Below are positions 14,099 to 17,019 of a DNA stretch of 17,019 bases, in pieces. Position numbers and translations under genes: made by a program. The stretch's first letter is position 1. The number at the start of each line of letters is the position of its first letter. Location: contig QANA01000054.1 of the NCBI GenBank assembly GCA_003149735.1, positions 1-17,019 of the forward strand, read 5' to 3'. Source of the DNA: Clostridiales bacterium. Its GTDB lineage: Bacteria > Bacillota_A > Clostridia > Christensenellales > Christensenellaceae. Under the pieces are notes generated by a model. That model was not told where the DNA came from. It saw only the letters and a list, made by a program, of their open reading frames with translations, and did not search any database.

Positions 14099-14872
14099 TC
14101 AGGTGTAATGTTTGCGCATGTTTTTGAGTGCGGATTTTTCCAGGCGGGAAACCTGTGCCTGGCTGATGCCGATTTCTTTGGAAACTTCCATTTGCGTTTT
14201 TCCGGCAAAATAGCGCAGATAGATGATATTTTTTTCCCGCTCATTCAGCTTGGAGATGGCATCGGAAAGGGCGATGGAAGAGAGCCAGTTTTCATCGGAA
14301 AATTTTTCGTCGGAAAGGCTGTCCAATACATACAATGTATCGTCTCCATCCTGATAAATGGGTTGGGATAAAGAGATTGGGTCGGCAATGGCATCCAGTG
14401 CGTAGACCACTTCTTCCACTGCCATACCCATTTCTCTGGCGATTTCGTCGACGGAAGGCTCCTGCATATTTTTTTCCATCAGTGCGGTTTTGGTTTGATA
14501 GGCTCGGTAAGCGGTATCCCGCAGAGAGCGGCTGACCCGCAACAAATTATTGTCGCGCAGATAACGACGGATTTCTCCGATAATCATAGGGACCGCATAG
14601 GTGGAAAATTTGACTTTCATATTGATATTGAAGTTGTCGATGGCTTTCATCAGACCAATACAGCCGATCTGAAAAAGGTCATCCAGATTTTCCCCGCGCA
14701 TGGCAAAGCGCTGCACAATGCTCAGCACTAATCTCAGATTTCCCCGAATAAATTCTTCGCGTGCCTGTTGGTCGCCCGCATATATTTTACGAAAATAGCT
14801 TTCCAGCTGCTGCTCGGGAATGATTGGCAGCTTGGAAGTATCTACGCCGCAGATTTCCACTCTCAAAGACAT
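14099..14872 (-). CDS. sigG: RNA polymerase sporulation sigma factor SigG
   Basis: Late forespore sigma factor. From ATG 14872 it has 257 residues, close to the 260 of Bacillus, and begins with the family-specific N-terminus VEICGVDTSKLP. Region 2 (LDDLFQIGCIGLMKAIDNF, then KFSTYAVPMIIGEIRRYLRD), region 3 and the region 4 HTH (TQMEVSKEIGISQAQVSRLEKSALK) are complete. GGAGG (14883-14887) sets this start; a frame extension to 14923 lacks an RBS and would overlap the promoter. It sits 107 bases after sigE, as in other spore formers, but has its own sigma-F-like promoter. Confidence 0.97.
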   Translation of the reverse strand: MSLRVEICGVDTSKLPIIPEQQLESYFRKIYAGDQQAREEFIRGNLRLVLSIVQRFAMRGENLDDLFQIGCIGLMKAIDNFNINMKVKFSTYAVPMIIGEIRRYLRDNNLLRVSRSLRDTAYRAYQTKTALMEKNMQEPSVDEIAREMGMAVEEVVYALDAIADPISLSQPIYQDGDDTLYVLDSLSDEKFSDENWLSSIALSDAISKLNEREKNIIYLRYFAGKTQMEVSKEIGISQAQVSRLEKSALKNMRKHYT

Positions 14873-14911
14873 CTCGCAGTTTCCTCCTGTATGTACAAAA
14901 CTTATTGAAGA

Positions 14912-14941
14912 TAGCATTGCCATTTGGAAGAAAAACTATAC
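14912..14941 (-). promoter_or_regulatory. Sigma-F-like promoter of sigG
   Basis: On the minus strand GTATA (14937-14941), 15 bases, GGCAATGCTA (14912-14921). Against the Bacillus sigma-F consensus (GYWTA, 15 bases, GGnrAnAhTw) there is one mismatch. The start would be near 14905, a leader of about 33 bases containing the SD. In Bacillus spoIIIG is likewise sigma-F dependent. Confidence 0.7.
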
Positions 14942-14979
14942 CGTAAGCAGGACGGCGAAATATGCGGCAAACGGTGCTT

Positions 14980-15687
14980 TTATATCAATTTCTGTATGTC
15001 GCTGCGAATGCGGCGGATAATACGCTTTTCCAATCGGGAAATATAGCTTTGAGAAATACCCAGAATATCTGCTACCTGTTTCTGCGTGTGTTCCTGATAG
15101 CCGGAAAGCCCGAAACGCATACTGATAATCTGTTTTTCACGCGCAGGCAGCAGAGCGATGGCATCGTCGATCAGGAGGCGCTCGATACCGCCCTCGATTT
15201 CCTGATAGACGGCATCCGGTTCAGTTCCCAGAATATCCGAAAGAAGCAGTTCGTTGCCATCCCAATCCGTATTGAGTGGCTCATCCAGAGAAACCTCGTT
15301 TTTCACACGGGAACTTCGCCGCAGAAACATGAGGATTTCATTTTCGATACAGCGGCTGGCATAAGTAGCCAGTTTGATGTTTTTTTCGGCGTTAAAGGTA
15401 TTGACGGCCTTAATAAGGCCGATGCTGCCGATGGAGACGAGATCCTCCAGATTAATACCGGTATTATCGAATTTGCGGGCAATATAGACGACCAGGCGGA
15501 TATTCCGCTCGATGAGGGATTGCCGGATATCCGCGCCGCCTTCCGAAAGGCGGCTGATGAGGTATGCCTCCTCTTTTTTACTGAGCGGCGGTGGGAGAGC
15601 TTCACTGCTTCCCATATAGTGCAGGCGGCGGCGAAGAATCAGACACTTGAGCAGTTTTTCCCATAATAGATTGTGCAGACGATACAT
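14980..15687 (-). CDS. sigE: RNA polymerase sporulation sigma factor, pro-SigE
   Basis: First mother-cell sigma factor, made as an inactive precursor. From ATG 15687 (AAAGGAG eight bases upstream) it has 235 residues. The N-terminal pro-sequence is amphipathic and membrane-seeking ([20 protein letters not shown]) and ends at [14 protein letters not shown], which aligns with the processing site of Bacillus pro-sigma-E, so cleavage is expected near His-Tyr/Met-Gly. Region 2 ([19 protein letters not shown], then [20 protein letters not shown]) and region 4 ([20 protein letters not shown]) are intact. It follows spoIIGA by 31 bases in one operon. The longer frame to 15819 runs into spoIIGA and is not used. 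Confidence 0.97.
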   Translation of the reverse strand: MYRLHNLLWEKLLKCLILRRRLHYMGSSEALPPPLSKKEEAYLISRLSEGGADIRQSLIERNIRLVVYIARKFDNTGINLEDLVSIGSIGLIKAVNTFNAEKNIKLATYASRCIENEILMFLRRSSRVKNEVSLDEPLNTDWDGNELLLSDILGTEPDAVYQEIEGGIERLLIDDAIALLPAREKQIISMRFGLSGYQEHTQKQVADILGISQSYISRLEKRIIRRIRSDIQKLI

Positions 15688-15718
15688 GATGAAACTCCTT
15701 TGCATAACAGATTGAAAT

Positions 15719-16558
15719 TCAACCGGGCAAATGACCGGAAAAATGAAGCGGATGCAGGCGCAGCCGCGGAGAGAGTAGGGCATTGTATGGAGCGGGCAGT
15801 GACAGCTCGCCAAGTGCAATATAGGCTTTGATGCTGTAACTGCGCCCGTGGAAATGCAGAGTCAGTGCTTCGGGTGCGAAAGCATATAAAGAAGCGGAGC
15901 CTGTGGCAGTGCTGCAGGCAAAAGTGCGTATGGGCAATTGCGCTTCTCCGGGGTTATACAATTTTTGCAGTTCCTCGGCCGAAAGCTGTTTACTGAGCGC
16001 ATTGCGCTCCATGACGATGACACCGCCGCCACCTGCGTCCTGCAGACAATTGCCGGTATCAACTAAGGCTTGCAGCCAAATGGTATGGCCGTAGAGGCGA
16101 AAGGAGAGCTGATAGCGGCGATTGGGTTGCGGATAAGTTTGTCTGGCCAGAAATTCTGCCAGTACACATAGCAGACATATGCCCAGCAGCAAGTAACGCA
16201 GCAATGGAAATTGCGCGGAGCCGATGAGATAACCATTTTGTGTGCACAGAAATGCAAAAAGAATTCCCCCCAACAAAAAAGAAACGAGAAAAAACAACAG
16301 CAGGCGGCGCAAATACAGGCGGAATGGACGTATGCCTAAGGGCAGGCACAGCAGGCTTGCTACAGGAATTTTGATCCAGGGAGAGGTGAGCCAGGGCAAG
16401 GGTAATGCCAAGGCACTGTATAGGCCGCCGATGGCGGCGCCGGCCAGCAGACGCAAAAAATTTACTCTTTTTTCTGAAATGCGGCAGCAAAAAAAGAGTA
16501 AAACAAAATCTAATAAAAGGTTATCCAAAAAGACGAGTTCGAGATAAATCTGTTTCAT
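15719..16558 (-). CDS. spoIIGA: Sporulation sigma-E processing peptidase SpoIIGA
   Basis: Membrane aspartic protease that matures pro-sigma-E in the mother cell. 279 residues (Bacillus 309): five hydrophobic segments in the first 140 residues, then a soluble protease domain with the catalytic ALVDTGNCL motif (Asp167). The C-terminal end contains the [10 protein letters not shown] stretch typical of the family. AAGGAG precedes the ATG. It is the first gene of the spoIIG operon, divergent from pyruvate kinase. Receipt of the SpoIIR signal would be needed for activity; spoIIR is not in this window. Confidence 0.95.
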   Translation of the reverse strand: MKQIYLELVFLDNLLLDFVLLFFCCRISEKRVNFLRLLAGAAIGGLYSALALPLPWLTSPWIKIPVASLLCLPLGIRPFRLYLRRLLLFFLVSFLLGGILFAFLCTQNGYLIGSAQFPLLRYLLLGICLLCVLAEFLARQTYPQPNRRYQLSFRLYGHTIWLQALVDTGNCLQDAGGGGVIVMERNALSKQLSAEELQKLYNPGEAQLPIRTFACSTATGSASLYAFAPEALTLHFHGRSYSIKAYIALGELSLPAPYNALLSPRLRLHPLHFSGHLPG

Positions 16559-16587
16559 TGGTAAAAAACTCCTTGGTCGGTGCGTTC

Positions 16588-16593
16588 AGTATA
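16588..16593 (-). promoter_or_regulatory. Probable -10 of the spoIIG promoter
   Basis: TATACT on the minus strand, 30 bases before the SpoIIGA start. No -35 lies at 17 bases; only a poor TTCTAC is found at 22 bases. A non-standard spacing of 22 bases is a feature of the Bacillus spoIIG promoter, which needs Spo0A, so a weak -35 would fit. The call is tentative. Confidence 0.35.
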
Positions 16594-16632
16594 ACTTATG
16601 GCAAGTTGGAAAAATGTAGAACAGAGCCGTGA

Positions 16633-16653
16633 GGAATCTGCGAATTGTGCATA
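16633..16653. promoter_or_regulatory. Shared 21-nt block upstream of spoIIG (second copy)
   Basis: GGAAT (16633-16637), CTGCGAAT (16638-16645), T, GTGCATA (16647-16653). It matches the block at 4745-4765 in all three elements and in orientation. It starts 75 bases from the SpoIIGA ATG, versus 82 at spoIIAA. It is also just upstream of the pyruvate kinase -35. Confidence 0.5.
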
Positions 16654-16659
16654 AAAATA

Positions 16660-16688
16660 TTGAGAAAAGCAAAAATGAAGTATATACT
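16660..16688 (+). promoter_or_regulatory. Sigma-A promoter of pyruvate kinase
   Basis: TTGAGA (16660-16665), 17 bases, TATACT (16683-16688), about 50 bases before the start codon at 16741. Confidence 0.65.
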
Positions 16689-16740
16689 ATAAAATGGATT
16701 GGTAGTGTCTGAGGATTGAAGCGCGATAGAGGTAAATACA

Positions 16741-17019
16741 ATGGCAATAAGAAAAACAAAAATTGTGGCAACCCTGGGGCCGGCAAGCGACACGCAGGAA
16801 AAAATGATGCAGCTGATACAGGCCGGTATGGATGTGGCGCGAATGAATTTTTCGCACGGAACCCATGAAGAACAACTGGCTAAGTTCAAGGCATTAAAAA
16901 AAGCGCGTGAGACGTTGGGGCGGCATGTTGCAATCCTGTTGGATACCAAAGGACCGGAAGTGCGCCTGGGGCTGTTCGAGGGTGGCAAAGCCGAATTGGT
17001 CAAAGGGAATTCCTTTATC
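16741..17019 (+). CDS. pyk: Pyruvate kinase (partial, N-terminal 93 residues)
   Basis: Glycolytic enzyme turning phosphoenolpyruvate and ADP into pyruvate and ATP. The frame is open to the right edge. It begins MAIRKTKIVATLGPASDT and shows the hallmark GMDVARMNFSHGTHEEQ (arginine and asparagine of the active site) and LLDTKGPEVRLG. The start is preceded by AGAGGT. The rest of the A domain, the B domain and the C-terminal effector domain lie outside the window. It has its own promoter and is divergent from spoIIGA. Confidence 0.96.
   Translation, partial: MAIRKTKIVATLGPASDTQEKMMQLIQAGMDVARMNFSHGTHEEQLAKFKALKKARETLGRHVAILLDTKGPEVRLGLFEGGKAELVKGNSFI

Noticed and set aside
14980..15819. Longer SigE with 44 extra N-terminal residues
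   Set aside because: The extension is rich in Cys and Pro, overlaps the end of spoIIGA, and a proper SD marks ATG 15687, which gives the expected pro-sequence.
1..17019. CRISPR arrays, insertion sequences, tRNA or rRNA genes, phage or defence modules
   Set aside because: No regularly spaced repeats, transposase motifs, RNA gene signatures or known defence domains were seen on either strand.

Overview
The window comes from an endospore-forming Firmicute, most likely a clostridium-like anaerobe of mid-range GC. The evidence is an almost complete set of early and forespore sporulation regulators, strong Shine-Dalgarno sites of the AAGGAGG type, and Gram-positive gene families (YlmH, PepF, class A PBP, lipoprotein ABC transporters). 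I cannot name the genus from sequence alone.

Layout. (1) 1-1204, minus strand: a DUF2238/YjdF-like membrane protein overlaps the start of an O6-alkylguanine-DNA alkyltransferase (ogt), which is cut by the window edge. (2) 1372-3156, plus strand: a processive-type GT2 glycosyltransferase, then a broken DUF3592-like membrane protein gene carrying an amber stop and a 10-bp tandem duplication. (3) 3179-4719, minus strand: the spoIIAA-spoIIAB-sigF operon with a sigma-H-like promoter. (4) 4795-9957, plus strand: a class A penicillin-binding protein with its own terminator, then pepF and ylmH, then a structured RNA segment and a terminator. (5) 10062-12459, plus strand: a polar amino acid ABC transporter operon (binding protein, permease, ATPase). 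The binding protein has its two halves in swapped order. (6) 12469-13780, minus strand: a ccdA-tlpA thiol-redox pair. (7) 13888-14084: a gene-free stretch with a possible short plus-strand RNA. (8) 14099-16593, minus strand: spoIIGA-sigE followed by sigG, the latter with its own sigma-F-like promoter. (9) 16660 to the end: the start of pyruvate kinase.

How the genes fit together. SpoIIAA/SpoIIAB control sigma-F. Sigma-F would then switch on sigG through the site at 14912-14941. SpoIIGA would mature pro-sigma-E. The ccdA-tlpA pair beside sigG resembles the CcdA-StoA system needed for spore cortex in Bacillus. A class A PBP stands divergent from spoIIA.

The strongest unusual points are: (a) the apparent natural circular permutation of the ABC binding protein; (b) a shared 21-nt block with nearly the same sequence and position upstream of both spoIIA and spoIIG, a candidate common regulator site; (c) the tandem-duplication frameshift in the DUF3592-like gene; (d) a candidate promoter-to-terminator small RNA unit upstream of ccdA and downstream of sigG.
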